Shown here in pieces: positions 1 through 8,445 of a stretch of 64,000 bases of DNA. This DNA comes from Caproiciproducens galactitolivorans (GTDB taxonomy: Bacteria; Bacillota; Clostridia; Oscillospirales; Acutalibacteraceae), in the NCBI RefSeq assembly GCF_026672255.1, contig NZ_JAPOHA010000013.1:1-64000 (forward strand), in the 5' to 3' direction. How positions within the stretch are numbered: position 1 is the stretch's first letter; each line of letters opens with the position of its first letter. The notes beneath the pieces were generated by a model. That model was not told the DNA's origin and made no database searches. It was given only the letters and a program-made list of their open reading frames with translations. The translations under genes and the position numbers were made by a program.

Positions 1-97
1 CTGTTTCGCTTTTTGTACAGGGGTATTTTTCGAATTTCGCAATGAGCCTGATGACGTTGTATATGGAAAGAAATCCGTATACGGCGTTTTTTTATGC
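1..97 (+). ncRNA. 3' end of a candidate small RNA, second copy of the one at 52.2-52.45 kb, cut by the window edge
   Basis: This matches the last part of the element at 52347-52447: the same GTACAGGGGTATTTT segment, a TTCGCA segment and then a terminator hairpin. The hairpin has 13 paired positions (55-67 with 74-86) followed by seven T (87-93). The two copies differ inside the stem, but the differences keep pairing (G-T in one copy, A-T in the other). The 5' part, with any promoter, lies outside the window. No known RNA family was recognised. Confidence 0.5.
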
Positions 98-102
98 CCT
101 GT

Positions 103-179
103 ATCGGGCGGCGGGCGTTCACCATTTCATGAGACGGGTATTTTGGGTGCACCGCTTTTCCATATTCCCGCCGCCCGAT
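103..179. repeat. Long GC-rich hairpin, copy 1
   Basis: Positions 103-115 and 167-179 form a perfect 13-bp inverted repeat (ATCGGGCGGCGGG and its complement) around a 51-base loop. The loop contains CACCATTT and GAGACGGGT, which also occur in the related hairpin at 52462-52522. It sits directly after the terminator-like hairpin ending at 93. The shared stem and loop words indicate one element present twice in the window. Confidence 0.55.
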
Positions 180-230
180 CTTAACAAGCGTTCGCCTCTT
201 TTTCACCTCGTGTGAATATAGACCACAAAC

Positions 231-375
231 TCCGGCCTCCCGGCAGCCGCATTGCCGGGAGTAAGGCCGGAAGAAACCGGGCGAACGGTTCCCCGAACTC
301 TCCCCCCTAGGAGAGTAGATTTGTCGGCTTCCCGGCGACGGGCACTGTGTGTCCACCGCCGGGTGTAAGTCCGAC
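231..375 (+). repeat. Pair of hairpins with a conserved GTAAG internal loop, copy 1
   Basis: Two hairpins follow one plan: a 5-bp outer stem, a 3-base left loop, a 7-bp inner stem, an apical loop and a 7-base right loop with the core GTAAG. The first has outer TCCGG/CCGGA (231-235, 267-271) and inner CCCGGCA/TGCCGGG (239-245, 253-259). The second has outer GTCGG/CCGAC (323-327, 371-375) and inner CCCGGCG/CGCCGGG (331-337, 357-363). Outer and inner pairs change together between hairpins, as expected for a structured RNA. Strand is inferred from the terminator just upstream. Confidence 0.6.
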
Positions 376-449
376 ATTTTTTATTATATTTACCCTTGGC
401 TAAACGCACAGCGTTATATTTTGGGACAGTCCGAACCCGTTTCTTTGTT

Positions 450-716
450 TATAACATCGAATTACAGGAATGATTTAGTCTGCCCTCAGGCCGGGCAGGC
501 CCCTACTTTCGGAATCGTCCGAAAGTAGGCAAAGGACGAGCAGGGGGCTTTTGAATCCCGGCGAGAGGGTTCCACAACAGCCCCCTGCACTCCTGAGGTA
601 TCCCCAAAGGGTCTTTGGGGTACACGCATTCTATGTGGTTTTCATTGACGTTCCTCTGAGGTAGCTTAGAGAAAAAGGTACCTCATTTAAAACATGCGTG
701 CAGGCTCAGCCTGCCC
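450..716 (+). repeat. Dispersed repeat R1, copy A
   Basis: A member of a roughly 260-bp family also found near 7.54, 31.76, 32.10 and (reversed) 52.8-53.5 kb. It opens with ATTACAGGAATGATTTAGTC, then a perfect 12-bp inverted repeat with a 4-base loop (502-513, 518-529). A pairing of GCAGGGGGCT with AGCCCCCTGC follows, then a CCCCAAAG/CTTTGGGG hairpin. It contains no convincing reading frame; the open frames across it have no ribosome-binding site and are not kept between copies. Confidence 0.75.
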
Positions 717-718
717 GG

Positions 719-830
719 CGAGGGTTCCCCACACAGAAACAGTCTACTGGACTGTTTCTGCTCCCTTCCTGCGCTTTTAAAGGGCAAGGGGACATGGGGC
801 GCCGTCCCAAACCCTGCAAACTTTCGATTT
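719..830 (+). repeat. Dispersed repeat R3, copy a (partial)
   Basis: Begins with GAGGGTTCCCCACACAGAAA, then a short hairpin around GGACTGTTTCTG, the word CTCCCTTCCTGCGCTTTTAA and a GC-rich GGGGC..GCCCC segment. The same order occurs at 2.04-2.26 kb (reversed), 7.94-8.10 kb and 53.55-53.76 kb. It abuts the 3' end of ychF. Confidence 0.65.
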
Positions 831-837
831 ATTTGGC

Positions 838-1932
838 TTATACGTTAAACCGGAATAGGACAATGTCGCCGTCCTTCATAACATATTCCTTGCCTTCGGA
901 GCGCACAAGGCCCTTTTCCTTGGCGGCGGCCATGGTTCCGCAGGCCATCAGGTCGTCGAAGGAAACCACTTCCGCGCGGATAAATCCGCGCTCGAAATCC
1001 GTATGGATTTTTCCGGCCGCCTGCGGCGCTTTCGTGCCCTTTTTGATCGTCCATGCGCGAACCTCCGGCTGGCCGGCGGTCAGGTAGGAAATCAGGCCGA
1101 GCAGGCTGTAGCAAGCGTTGATCAGGCGGTCGAGCCCGGATTCCTTCAGGCCCATGTCCGCAAGGAACAGCTCCTTCTCGTCCTTGTCCATATTGCTGAT
1201 TTCCGCCTCGATTTCGGCGCAGATCGGCAGAACGCCGGCATGTTCGCTGTCGGCAATTTCCTTTACCACCTTGAAATATTCGTTATTTTCAATGCCGCCC
1301 TTGAAATCGTCCTCGCTCACATTGGCGGCGTAAATCACGGGCTTGTTGGTTAAAAGGGAAACGGAGCTGAGAAGCTCGGCCTCGTCTTCGGTGCATTCCA
1401 CACTGCGCGCGGATTTTCCGGCATCGAGCGCTTCCTTCACGCGGAGGAAGAAATCGTATTCTATCTGATATTTCTTGTCCGCCTTAATCATCTTCTGGGT
1501 CTTTTCAATGCGGCGGTCCAGCACTTCCAGATCGGACAGAATCAGTTCCAGATTGATCGTTTCAATGTCCCGCTTCGGGTCAATGCTTCCCTCCACATGG
1601 ATGATATCGTCGTTGACAAAACAGCGCACCACATGGACGATCGCGTCGGACTCGCGGATATTCGCAAGGAACTTGTTGCCCAGCCCTTCGCCCTTGCTCG
1701 CGCCGCGCACCAGACCGGCGATATCCATAAATTCAATCGTCGCGGGCGTATATTTTTCCGGGTTGTACATCTCCGCCAGCTTATCCAGCCGTTTATCCGG
1801 AACCGCCACCACGCCGACGTTCGGCTCAATCGTGCAGAACGGATAGTTTGCGGACTGCGCGCCCGCGTTGGTAATTGCGTTGAAAAGGGTACTCTTGCCA
1901 ACATTCGGCAAGCCCACGATACCAAGCTTCAT
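838..1932 (-). CDS. ychF: Redox-regulated/ribosome-associated ATPase YchF (Obg family)
   Basis: A 364-residue protein, the usual length for YchF/OLA1, a cytoplasmic P-loop protein that prefers ATP over GTP and associates with ribosomes. The sequence shows the P-loop GLPNVGKST at residues 7-15, the switch II motif DIAGLV at 70-75, the NVSE nucleotide-specificity motif near residue 204 that replaces the NKxD of true GTPases, and a C-terminal TGS domain starting around QPEVRAW. The ATG start follows AGAGGGA at a normal distance. It is a single gene; tex lies upstream on the same strand with a repeat between them, so co-transcription is uncertain. Confidence 0.97.
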   Translation of the reverse strand: MKLGIVGLPNVGKSTLFNAITNAGAQSANYPFCTIEPNVGVVAVPDKRLDKLAEMYNPEKYTPATIEFMDIAGLVRGASKGEGLGNKFLANIRESDAIVHVVRCFVNDDIIHVEGSIDPKRDIETINLELILSDLEVLDRRIEKTQKMIKADKKYQIEYDFFLRVKEALDAGKSARSVECTEDEAELLSSVSLLTNKPVIYAANVSEDDFKGGIENNEYFKVVKEIADSEHAGVLPICAEIEAEISNMDKDEKELFLADMGLKESGLDRLINACYSLLGLISYLTAGQPEVRAWTIKKGTKAPQAAGKIHTDFERGFIRAEVVSFDDLMACGTMAAAKEKGLVRSEGKEYVMKDGDIVLFRFNV

Positions 1933-2040
1933 TTCTGTTTCCCTCTTTTATATATGATTCAATTTCTTTTTATTTTCCTCTCCGCTTCCGGAGCGAATAT
2001 TGAAAGTTTACAGAATTTTTGGGGGCGCGACAGCGCCGAT

Positions 2041-2262
2041 TAGCCGTTTCCCCCGCACCGCACGGCTGCGCTCCTCCACGGGATGCTGTGCTTACACTTT
2101 AAATTGAAAGTTTTGATTAAACTTTTTCAAAAGTTTACGAGGTTTGGGGCAGAGCCCCAAGCGTATCCTAGCCTTTAGAAAGCGCAGGAAGGGAGAGAAA
2201 ACAGTCCGGGGGACTGTTTTCTCGTGGGGAACCCTCGCAGGGGGTTCCCCAACGCCCGCACA
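2041..2262 (-). repeat. Dispersed repeat R3, copy b, reverse orientation
   Basis: This fills the gap between ychF and tex. Read on the minus strand it has the GGGGAACCC end, a hairpin around CAGTCC..GGACTG, the GCGCAGGAAGGG segment, GGTTTGGGGC..GCCCCAA, an AAAGTTT-rich hairpin, and a GC-rich tail whose plus-strand form begins TAGCCGTTTCCCCCGC. Copy d at 53.55-53.76 kb has the same order. No gene is visible in this gap. Confidence 0.65.
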
Positions 2263-2268
2263 AAGCTT

Positions 2269-4425
2269 TTAAAGGGCGTCCTGTTTCATCGTCAGCGCAA
2301 TGCGCTTTTTCGCCGTATCGACGGAAAGCACGCGCACCTTCACCACGTCGCCGACCTTCAGCACCTCGCCCGGGTGCTTGATGAATTTGTCGCAGATCTG
2401 CGAGATATGCACAAGGCCGTCCTGATGCACGCCGATATCGACGAACGCGCCGAAATCGATCACGTTGCGCACTGTTCCGGTCAGCTCCATGCCGGGCTTT
2501 AAATCCTCCATACTCAGTACGTCGGTACGGAGCATCGGGGCAGGCAGTTCGTCACGCGGGTCGCGGCCGGGGCGCAGAAGCTCCGTTACAATGTCCCGGA
2601 GCGTCGGCAGGCCGATCCCCAGCTTTTGGGCGGCGGTTTCCTCGCCGATTTTCCCGACGCGGTCTTTCAGTTCGCCGATTCCGCTCTGTTTCACGCTGTC
2701 CAGATCGTAGTCGCAAAGGGAAAGCAGAGCCTTCGCCGCGTCGTACGATTCCGGATGGACGGCGGTATTGTCCAGTATATTTTTGCTTTCGCTTACCCGC
2801 AGGAAGCCCGCGCACTGCTCGAACGCCTTCGGCCCCAACTTCGGCACCTTTTTCAGTTCGGTACGCGAATGGAACGCGCCGTTTTCCTCGCGGTAGGCGA
2901 CGATATTCTTTGATACGGCGGCGGAAATGCCCGCCACTTTTTCCAGAAGGGACGGCGAGGCTGTGTTTAAATCCACGCCGACGGTGTTTACGCAGTCCTC
3001 GACCACGCCGCCGAGCGCCTCGTCGAGCTGCTTTTTCGGCATATCGTGCTGGTACTGCCCCACGCCGATTGCCTGCGGGTCGATTTTTACCAGCTCCGCC
3101 AGCGGGTCCTGCATGCGGCGCGCGATGGAAACCGCACTGCGCAGGGTAACGTCGTATTCCGGGAATTCCTGCGCCGCAAGCTTGCTCGCGGAATAAACGG
3201 AAGCGCCCGCCTCGCTGACGATCATATAGGAGACACCGCTGTGCAGCTCCTTAATCACGTCGGCGGCAAACATTTCGGTTTCCCGCGAAGCCGTTCCGTT
3301 GCCGATCGCGATCACTTCCACCTTATGCTTTGAAATCATTTCCATAATGACCTGCTTTGCTTCCTGCACCTTTTTTTCGGAATGGGTCGGGTAAATCACG
3401 CCCGTGTCCAGCACGCGGCCCGTCGGATCGACCACCGCGACCTTGCAGCCCGTGCGGTAGCCGGGATCAAGCCCCATGGCGACGCGGTTTTTCACCGGCG
3501 GCTGCATCAGAAGCTGGCGCAGGTTCACGGAAAAGACCTTGATTGCCGCTTCGTCGGCGGTTTCGGTCAGTGAATTGCGGATTTCCCGCTCGATGGACGG
3601 GAAAATCAGGCGGTCATAAGCGTCCTCCCCCGCCTGCCGAACGGCTTCGGAACAGGGATTTTCATTCTTCACGAAGGTGGATTCAAGAATATGCAGTCCG
3701 CGCGGGCGGTCAAGGTCAATATTCACCTTTAAGAAGCTTTCGCGCTCGCCGCGGTCAATGGCGAGGATGCGGTGGCCGACAATTTTATTGCATGGCTGGC
3801 GGAAATCGTAATACTGGGCGTAAACGGAATCCTCATCCGGCTTCGCGGCTTTGGAAACCACGTCCCCCTGCGCCATAGTGACCACGCGCAGGCGTTTGCG
3901 GATGCCCGCGTCGTCGGAAATGCGCTCGGCGATAATATCGAGCGCGCCCGCAAGCGCGTCCCCCGGCGTTTCCACGCCCAGCTCCGCGTTCACATAGGCT
4001 TCCGCCAGATCGATCGGGTAGGGCGAATTCGGTTTCTGCTCGAAAATCGCGTTTGCAAGGGGTTCCAGCCCCCTTGCCTTTGCCACGGACGCGCGGGTTT
4101 TGCGCTTCGGGCGGAACGGGCGGTAAATATCGTCGATTTCCGAAAGCGTTTCAGCGGCGGCAAGGGCGGCGGCGATTTCGTCCGTCATGCAGTCGGCGGC
4201 GGTAATCAGGCCGGTGACTTCCTCCCTCCGCTTTTCAAGCGAGCGCAGATATTCCAGCCGTTCCGCAATGTTCCGGAGCATCTGGTCGTCGAGCGAACCG
4301 TGCGCCTCCTTGCGGTAACGCGCGATAAAGGGAATTGTGTTCCCCTCGTCGATCAGTTCGATCACCTTCTGCACCTGCCACTGCTGTAACTGAAACTGCT
4401 GCGCCAATATTGAAACAAAATCCAT
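2269..4425 (-). CDS. tex: Tex-family RNA-binding transcription accessory protein
   Basis: A 718-residue cytoplasmic nucleic-acid-binding protein of the Tex/YhgF family. Domains in order: a helical N-terminal region (about 1-300); a YqgF/RNase H-like fold around residues 315-430 (MGLDPGYRTGCKVAVVD); a helix-hairpin-helix stretch around 490-560 (VEKVAGIS-type and KVPKLGPKAFEQ); and a C-terminal S1 domain at about 640-715 (GTVRNVIDFGAFVDIGVHQD). Length and order match the family. The ATG start follows CGGAGGGA. The family is linked to transcription fidelity and toxin or stress responses in several bacteria, but its exact role here cannot be inferred. Confidence 0.96.
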   Translation of the reverse strand: MDFVSILAQQFQLQQWQVQKVIELIDEGNTIPFIARYRKEAHGSLDDQMLRNIAERLEYLRSLEKRREEVTGLITAADCMTDEIAAALAAAETLSEIDDIYRPFRPKRKTRASVAKARGLEPLANAIFEQKPNSPYPIDLAEAYVNAELGVETPGDALAGALDIIAERISDDAGIRKRLRVVTMAQGDVVSKAAKPDEDSVYAQYYDFRQPCNKIVGHRILAIDRGERESFLKVNIDLDRPRGLHILESTFVKNENPCSEAVRQAGEDAYDRLIFPSIEREIRNSLTETADEAAIKVFSVNLRQLLMQPPVKNRVAMGLDPGYRTGCKVAVVDPTGRVLDTGVIYPTHSEKKVQEAKQVIMEMISKHKVEVIAIGNGTASRETEMFAADVIKELHSGVSYMIVSEAGASVYSASKLAAQEFPEYDVTLRSAVSIARRMQDPLAELVKIDPQAIGVGQYQHDMPKKQLDEALGGVVEDCVNTVGVDLNTASPSLLEKVAGISAAVSKNIVAYREENGAFHSRTELKKVPKLGPKAFEQCAGFLRVSESKNILDNTAVHPESYDAAKALLSLCDYDLDSVKQSGIGELKDRVGKIGEETAAQKLGIGLPTLRDIVTELLRPGRDPRDELPAPMLRTDVLSMEDLKPGMELTGTVRNVIDFGAFVDIGVHQDGLVHISQICDKFIKHPGEVLKVGDVVKVRVLSVDTAKKRIALTMKQDAL

Positions 4426-4453
4426 GAAATCCCTCCGAAAGATCGTATTCTAT

Positions 4454-5236
4454 TTATGTATGAGTTATGAGTTTAACGACGGCGGAAACGGCGTAGCACA
4501 CACCGTAAATCACCGGTTGATGAACAATATAAATGATCAGGGCATGCCGCCCGATCCAGGAAAAAAACGGGATGCGCGACGGATAGAAACACGCGGGGAA
4601 ACGCCCCTGCGCGGCCAGCTTGCCGAGGAACGTGCCCGCCGCGAAGACAAAAATCCACGGGAACAGCGCGAAATAGTCCGCGCTCCGGAACGTACCGCTG
4701 TAAATCCCCAGCGGCGCAAGCCGGTTCGTCTGGTAAAGCGACTGCGGAAGCGTTACGCCGAGCTGCGGGGAAAGGCCGAGGTATCCGCTCGAAATCCCCA
4801 TGGTGCAGAGATACAGAACCGCGCAGACCGCGACCGCCGCCCACGAAAAGCGGAACCGGTCGGCGACAGGCTTTAACAGGCCGTAAAGAATCATGCAGAC
4901 CGATAAAAAATGCAGGATGCCGAACACAATTACTTCTTCCGGCACCGCAAGGTAGGTAATCAGCGTAATGGCGAGCGCCACGCCCAAAAGCTTCACGCCG
5001 CGTACCAGGTTCGAATGCGAAAGGTTTGAGGAAATGCCGGAAATCAGCATAAACAGCCCGGCGTAATATGGTTCGGCAGGCATAAAAAAGTTGAGCAGAA
5101 TCATGCCCGCCCGGAGATTGTAAAGAAAGGCCAGCGTGTAAAAGCCATGGTAAAAAACCATGCAGAAAACCGCGAACCCGCGCAGCTCGTCCAATAAATG
5201 AATCCGCCCGCGCCCCGCGCCCGAAATTTGAGGCAT
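4454..5236 (-). CDS. DUF1624 membrane protein (heparan-alpha-glucosaminide acetyltransferase-like)
   Basis: A 260-residue polytopic membrane protein. It starts with the family signature LLDELRGFAVFCMVFYHG near residues 14-31, followed by about seven hydrophobic segments and a short C-terminal SWIGRHALIIYIVHQPVIYG stretch. This is the pattern of the DUF1624/HGSNAT-like transmembrane acyltransferase superfamily, which moves acyl groups across membranes; the substrate cannot be predicted. The ATG start has AAGGGGGGAA upstream. It lies 28 bp upstream of tex on the same strand, so the two may be co-transcribed. The gene to its right is divergent. Confidence 0.85.
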   Translation of the reverse strand: MPQISGAGRGRIHLLDELRGFAVFCMVFYHGFYTLAFLYNLRAGMILLNFFMPAEPYYAGLFMLISGISSNLSHSNLVRGVKLLGVALAITLITYLAVPEEVIVFGILHFLSVCMILYGLLKPVADRFRFSWAAVAVCAVLYLCTMGISSGYLGLSPQLGVTLPQSLYQTNRLAPLGIYSGTFRSADYFALFPWIFVFAAGTFLGKLAAQGRFPACFYPSRIPFFSWIGRHALIIYIVHQPVIYGVCYAVSAVVKLITHT

Positions 5237-5432
5237 CCGTTCCCCCCCTTAGAGAATAGCAAAAACTGATCAGGCATCGTGCCAGACAAAGCGGCAAGTA
5301 TTCGTGGAGGAGCGCCGCTTATTTTTATTTATTAATCCGGCGGATTATGTTATAATATAAACAATGTCCGGTTTTCCGCCGGAAATCCATCCGCTTATTT
5401 TTTATTATATCATGATACAGGAGGCAATTTCA

Positions 5433-5828
5433 ATGAAAGAGACAAAATTGACCCGCGAATACACCGTCACGGAAGACATGCTGGCCGTCAATTTCGGCAG
5501 CGGAAGCGTGCGTGTTCTTGCGACACCGAAGGTTGCCGCTTTTTTTGAAGGTACAGCCGCCGAACTGGCGCAGAAATCCCTTGAGGAGCCTTTTACCACC
5601 GTCGGTTCCGTTATTACCGTTGAACATCTTGCCCCCACCGCCCTCGGCTGTAAGGTAAGCGTTACCGCCGAACTGACCGAAATCGACGGCCGCACATACC
5701 GCTTCAAGCTGGAGGCGTACGACAACGCCGGGCTGATCGCCACCGGCACGCACGAGCGTGTAAGCGTTAAAAAAGACCGCTTTGAGGAAAAGGCGGAAGC
5801 CAGAAAAAATACGGCAAGGCAGGGTTGA
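5433..5828 (+). CDS. FlK-like hot-dog thioesterase
   Basis: A 131-residue single hot-dog domain resembling fluoroacetyl-CoA thioesterase FlK and related small acyl-CoA thioesterases. Typical segments are MLAVNFGSGSVRVLATPKV, PFTTVGSVITVEHLAPTALG with the conserved His, and a C-terminal THERVSV strand. The hot-dog fold and the TTVG..EHLAPT motif support hydrolysis of a short acyl-CoA. Specificity for fluoroacetyl-CoA should not be assumed, because most clostridial members act on unknown acyl-CoAs. The start chosen is the ATG preceded by ACAGGAGGCAA; an upstream in-frame start has no ribosome-binding site. It is followed at once by the HAD gene, probably in one operon. Confidence 0.85.
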   Translation: MKETKLTREYTVTEDMLAVNFGSGSVRVLATPKVAAFFEGTAAELAQKSLEEPFTTVGSVITVEHLAPTALGCKVSVTAELTEIDGRTYRFKLEAYDNAGLIATGTHERVSVKKDRFEEKAEARKNTARQG

Positions 5829-5833
5829 ATACA

Positions 5834-6493
5834 ATGAAACCAGCATACGATTTAATTTTATTTGATTTAGACGGCACCCTTACCGATTCCGAACCGGGCA
5901 TCACCTCCTGCGTAAGGCATTCCCTTGAGAAAATGGGCTTCCCGGTTCCCAGCCAGGAAAAGCTGCGCAAATTTATCGGGCCGCCGCTCTTTTACAGCTT
6001 CGTGAACTTCTGCGGCATGACCCCGGAACAGGCGGAAAAAGCGACCGACTATTACCGCGAAATCTACAATGTAACGGGCGCGTTCCGGAATGCCCCCTAT
6101 CCCGGCATCATTGAGCTTTTAGAGGACTTAAAAAGCGCGGGCGCAACGCTGGCCATCGCGACTTCCAAGCCGGACAATATCACATACCGCGTTCTGGATT
6201 ATTTTAAGCTCACGCCCTATTTTTCCCATATCGCCTGCCCCAATGAGTCCGAGCACAGCGGCGAAAAATACGTCCTGCTCGAGTCGTGCCTCCTGCACTG
6301 CGGGGTAAAAGCCGAAAACGCCGTCATGATCGGCGACACGCACTTCGACATTGAGGGCGCGCAGCGGGCCGGCACCCATTTTATCGGCGTGCTGTACGGC
6401 TTCGGTTCCCGGGAGGAAATGGAGGAAAAAGGCGGCAAAGTTTTCGCGCGTGACCGGGCGGAGCTGAAAAACCTGCTCCTGATTCCGGACTGA
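5834..6493 (+). CDS. HAD-IA family phosphatase (phosphoglycolate phosphatase/PpaX-like)
   Basis: A 219-residue cytoplasmic HAD hydrolase with all four motifs: I in LFDLDGTLTD near residue 8, II around IATSKP, the conserved Lys, and III in MIGDTHFDIEGAQRAGTHFI. A helical subfamily-I cap sits between motifs I and II. Size and cap match phosphoglycolate phosphatase and pyrophosphatase PpaX relatives; the physiological substrate cannot be read from sequence. An overlapping TTG nine bases upstream is also in frame, but the ATG has better spacing to the purine-rich GCAGGG. It overlaps the end of the thioesterase transcript. Confidence 0.85.
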   Translation: MKPAYDLILFDLDGTLTDSEPGITSCVRHSLEKMGFPVPSQEKLRKFIGPPLFYSFVNFCGMTPEQAEKATDYYREIYNVTGAFRNAPYPGIIELLEDLKSAGATLAIATSKPDNITYRVLDYFKLTPYFSHIACPNESEHSGEKYVLLESCLLHCGVKAENAVMIGDTHFDIEGAQRAGTHFIGVLYGFGSREEMEEKGGKVFARDRAELKNLLLIPD

Positions 6494-6591
6494 AACACGA
6501 AATTTGACGAGTGAAAGCGAAATTTTGGATATGCTTCACAATAAGCTTGACAAAGCAATCGATCCAATGTAATATATATTATTGAACTGAA

Positions 6592-6682
6592 TCACAGGGG
6601 CGCTGAGTAACCTCGGCTGAGAGAAAATGAACGGACGTTTTTGACCCTTAAACCTGATCTGGATAATGCCAGCGTAGGAAAT
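6592..6682 (+). promoter_or_regulatory. TPP (THI-box) riboswitch
   Basis: The conserved TPP aptamer words are present in order: AGGGGCGCTGAG, GGCTGAGAG, GACCCTTAAACCTGATC, TGGATAATGCCAGCGTAGGAA. It lies just upstream of a terminator-like hairpin and thiT, so TPP binding should reduce expression of the thiamine transporter. Confidence 0.97.
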
Positions 6683-6690
6683 TTGTTTTT

Positions 6691-6724
6691 TAACGCTCCA
6701 GCGGAATCCGCGGAGCGTTTTTTC
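6691..6724 (+). terminator. Riboswitch-controlled intrinsic terminator
   Basis: AACGCTCC and GGAGCGTT form an 8-bp stem around a short loop, followed by a run of T. It comes directly after the TPP aptamer and before thiT, as expected for transcriptional control by premature termination. Confidence 0.88.
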
Positions 6725-6777
6725 TGTTTCCCGGGTATTGTTTTTCGGTTCAAAATTTACAATTTCCGGAGGTAATT

Positions 6778-7347
6778 ATGAAAAAGAGCAATACCGTGAT
6801 TCTGGTCGAATGCGCTCTGATGATCGCCATGTCGACCGTACTGAGCATGTTCAAGATTTTCGAGCTGCCGCAGGGCGGCGCGGTGACCTGTGCGAGCCTT
6901 GTGCCGCTGGTTCTGGTTTCGTACCGCCACGGCCTGAAATGGGGCGTCGGCACCGCGTTCGTACACAGCCTGCTGCAAATGCTGATAAAATTCAATCCGC
7001 CGCCGGCAAACAGCTTTGCCGCGTTCGCCGGAGTGGTGCTTCTGGACTACGTCCTCGCGTTCACCGTGCTGGGAACCGCGGCGTTCTTCGGCAAGCTGTT
7101 TAAAAACCGCTCCGCCAGCGTCGCTTTCGGCGCGATCGTCGTTACCTTCCTGCGTTTCCTGTGCAGCTTTGCTTCCGGCATCCTGATCTGGGGCAGCTAC
7201 GCGCCGAAGGGCACGCCGGTCTGGATTTACTCCCTTACTTATAACGGAAGCTACATGCTCCCCGAAGGGATTCTCACCGCTGTGGTCGCCGTCATCCTGA
7301 TTAAAGCGCTCGACCGCGTAGAGCACCGCACCCCGTCAAAAGCTTAA
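6778..7347 (+). CDS. thiT: Thiamine transporter S-component ThiT (ECF type)
   Basis: A 189-residue membrane protein with six hydrophobic segments, the size of ThiT. The family hallmark SYAPKGTPVWIYSLTYNGSY followed by MLPEG is near the C-terminus, where the conserved aromatic and acidic residues of the thiamine site lie. ThiT binds thiamine and works with a shared ECF module (two ATPases and EcfT); no such genes are in this window, so the module must be encoded elsewhere. The upstream TPP riboswitch independently supports the assignment. ATG preceded by CGGAGG. A terminator follows. Confidence 0.95.
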   Translation: MKKSNTVILVECALMIAMSTVLSMFKIFELPQGGAVTCASLVPLVLVSYRHGLKWGVGTAFVHSLLQMLIKFNPPPANSFAAFAGVVLLDYVLAFTVLGTAAFFGKLFKNRSASVAFGAIVVTFLRFLCSFASGILIWGSYAPKGTPVWIYSLTYNGSYMLPEGILTAVVAVILIKALDRVEHRTPSKA

Positions 7348-7369
7348 TGATAACCATCATTCTCCATAG

Positions 7370-7411
7370 AAAAGACCCGATTGCGCGTGATAAACGCCAA
7401 TTGGGTCTTTT
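7370..7411 (+). terminator. Terminator after thiT
   Basis: AAAAGACCC..ATTG pairs with CAATTGGGTCTTTT around GCGCGTGATAAACG, followed by CCTTTTTG. It lies about 20 bases after the thiT stop codon. Confidence 0.85.
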
Positions 7412-7534
7412 CCTTTTTGTTCCCGCGAAACATATCAGGGGTGGATGGAAACAAGAATTGTTCTTTGTCCGTGATGCGCACAGCGCCATATTTTTGGGCA
7501 GACCGAACCTGCTTCTTTGTTTATAACATCGAAT

Positions 7535-7800
7535 TACAGGAAATGATTTAGTCTGCCCTCAGGCCGGGCCGGCCCCGACTTTCGGAATCGTCCGAAAGTA
7601 GGCAAAGGACGAGCTGGGGGCTTTTAAATCCCGGCGAGAGGGTTCCATAAAAGCCCCCTGCACCCCGGAGGTATCCCCAAAAGGCCTTTCAGGCACACGC
7701 ATTCTATGTGATTTTCATTGACGTTCCTCTGCGGTAGCTTAGAGAAAAAAGTACCTCATTATAAGAGTACGTGCAAGCTCAGCCCACCCGGCCTGAGGGG
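7535..7800 (+). repeat. Dispersed repeat R1, copy B
   Basis: Has the same order as copy A: the ATTACAGG..TGATTTAGTC opening, the TTTCGGAATCGTCCGAAA palindrome (one outer base pair lost here), the GCTGGGGGCTTTT/AAAGCCCCCTGC pairing, the GAGGTATCCCC segment and GTACCTCATTATAA. Immediately after it, a fragment of the opening module appears in reverse (GGCCTGAGGGGCAGACTAAA), so the site looks rearranged. Confidence 0.7.
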
Positions 7801-7942
7801 CAGACTAAACCATTTCTGTAATTCAATTTTATGAACAAAGAATCAGATTCGACCCGTCAGAACAAAGTCAGAAACGATTCACAAAGGAACGAATATCAGT
7901 ACAATTCTAAAAGGAAGAAAACTTGCGTACAGGCTCAGCCTG

Positions 7943-8102
7943 CCCTTTCGGGGAACCCCCGGCGAGGGTTCCCCACGCAGAAACAGTCCGCCGGACTATT
8001 TCTGCTCCCTTCCTGCGCTTTTTAAAGGCAAGGGAACGCTTGGGGCTCCGCCCCAAACCTCGCAAACTTTTGAAAAAGTTTGATTAAAACTTTCAAGTTG
8101 TT
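7943..8102 (+). repeat. Dispersed repeat R3, copy c
   Basis: Contains GGGGAACCCCCGGCGAGGG, a CAGTCCGCCGGACT hairpin, the CTCCCTTCCTGCGCTTTT word, GGGGCTCCGCCCC and a CAAACTTTTGAAAAAGTTTG hairpin. It sits between R1 copy B and the terminator at the 3' end of the hydrogenase operon. Confidence 0.7.
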
Positions 8103-8130
8103 CAGCCGGCCTACTGCCCGGGGAAAGTCA

Positions 8131-8168
8131 AAAAAGGCGCAGGGTTTTTACCCCGCGCCTTTTTTATT
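8131..8168. terminator. Terminator of the hydrogenase operon
   Basis: AAAAAGGCGCAGGG and CCCCGCGCCTTTTT form a strong stem with T runs on both strands. It lies six bases past the end of the last minus-strand gene of the hyd operon. Confidence 0.88.
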
Positions 8169-8173
8169 CTTTA

Positions 8174-8440
8174 TCAGCCTTTCGTTTTCTTCTTATGAAA
8201 TTCCGGGAGGACATTATCCTCAAAAAAAGCCTTGGCGGTGCTGCCGGTAACGCTCTGCGGCTGGCCCTCGCCGATGCTTACGCATACGCCCTGACCCCCG
8301 CATTTTCCCATACAGAAAGCGGCCTTCACTTTTACCTTGTCATACAGTTTGTATTTTTCAATCAATTGCTGAAAAACAGCGATGATGTTATAACTGCCTT
8401 TCAAATGGCAGGAGGTCCCGATGCAAACGCGTATGGTCAT
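8174..8440 (-). CDS. Small 2Fe-2S thioredoxin-like ferredoxin of the hydrogenase operon
   Basis: An 88-residue protein with the thioredoxin-like 2Fe-2S pattern: CIGTSCHLKG near the N-terminus (two Cys four residues apart) and CMGKCGGQGVC in the middle. It resembles the C-terminal half of NuoE/HydC and the N-terminal domain of HydB. It is the last gene of the hyd operon and overlaps the end of hydA, so it is probably an electron carrier or accessory subunit of this hydrogenase; that role is inferred from position. A GTG nine bases upstream is in frame, but the ATG is better placed after AGGTGA. It lacks the N-terminal helical domain of a full NuoE. Confidence 0.82.
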   Translation of the reverse strand: MTIRVCIGTSCHLKGSYNIIAVFQQLIEKYKLYDKVKVKAAFCMGKCGGQGVCVSIGEGQPQSVTGSTAKAFFEDNVLPEFHKKKTKG

Positions 8441-8445
8441 AACGA

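Noticed and set aside
698-1087. 129-codon open frame over repeat R3 and the ychF 3' end
   Set aside because: Mostly antisense to ychF; it starts inside a repeat and has no ribosome-binding site.
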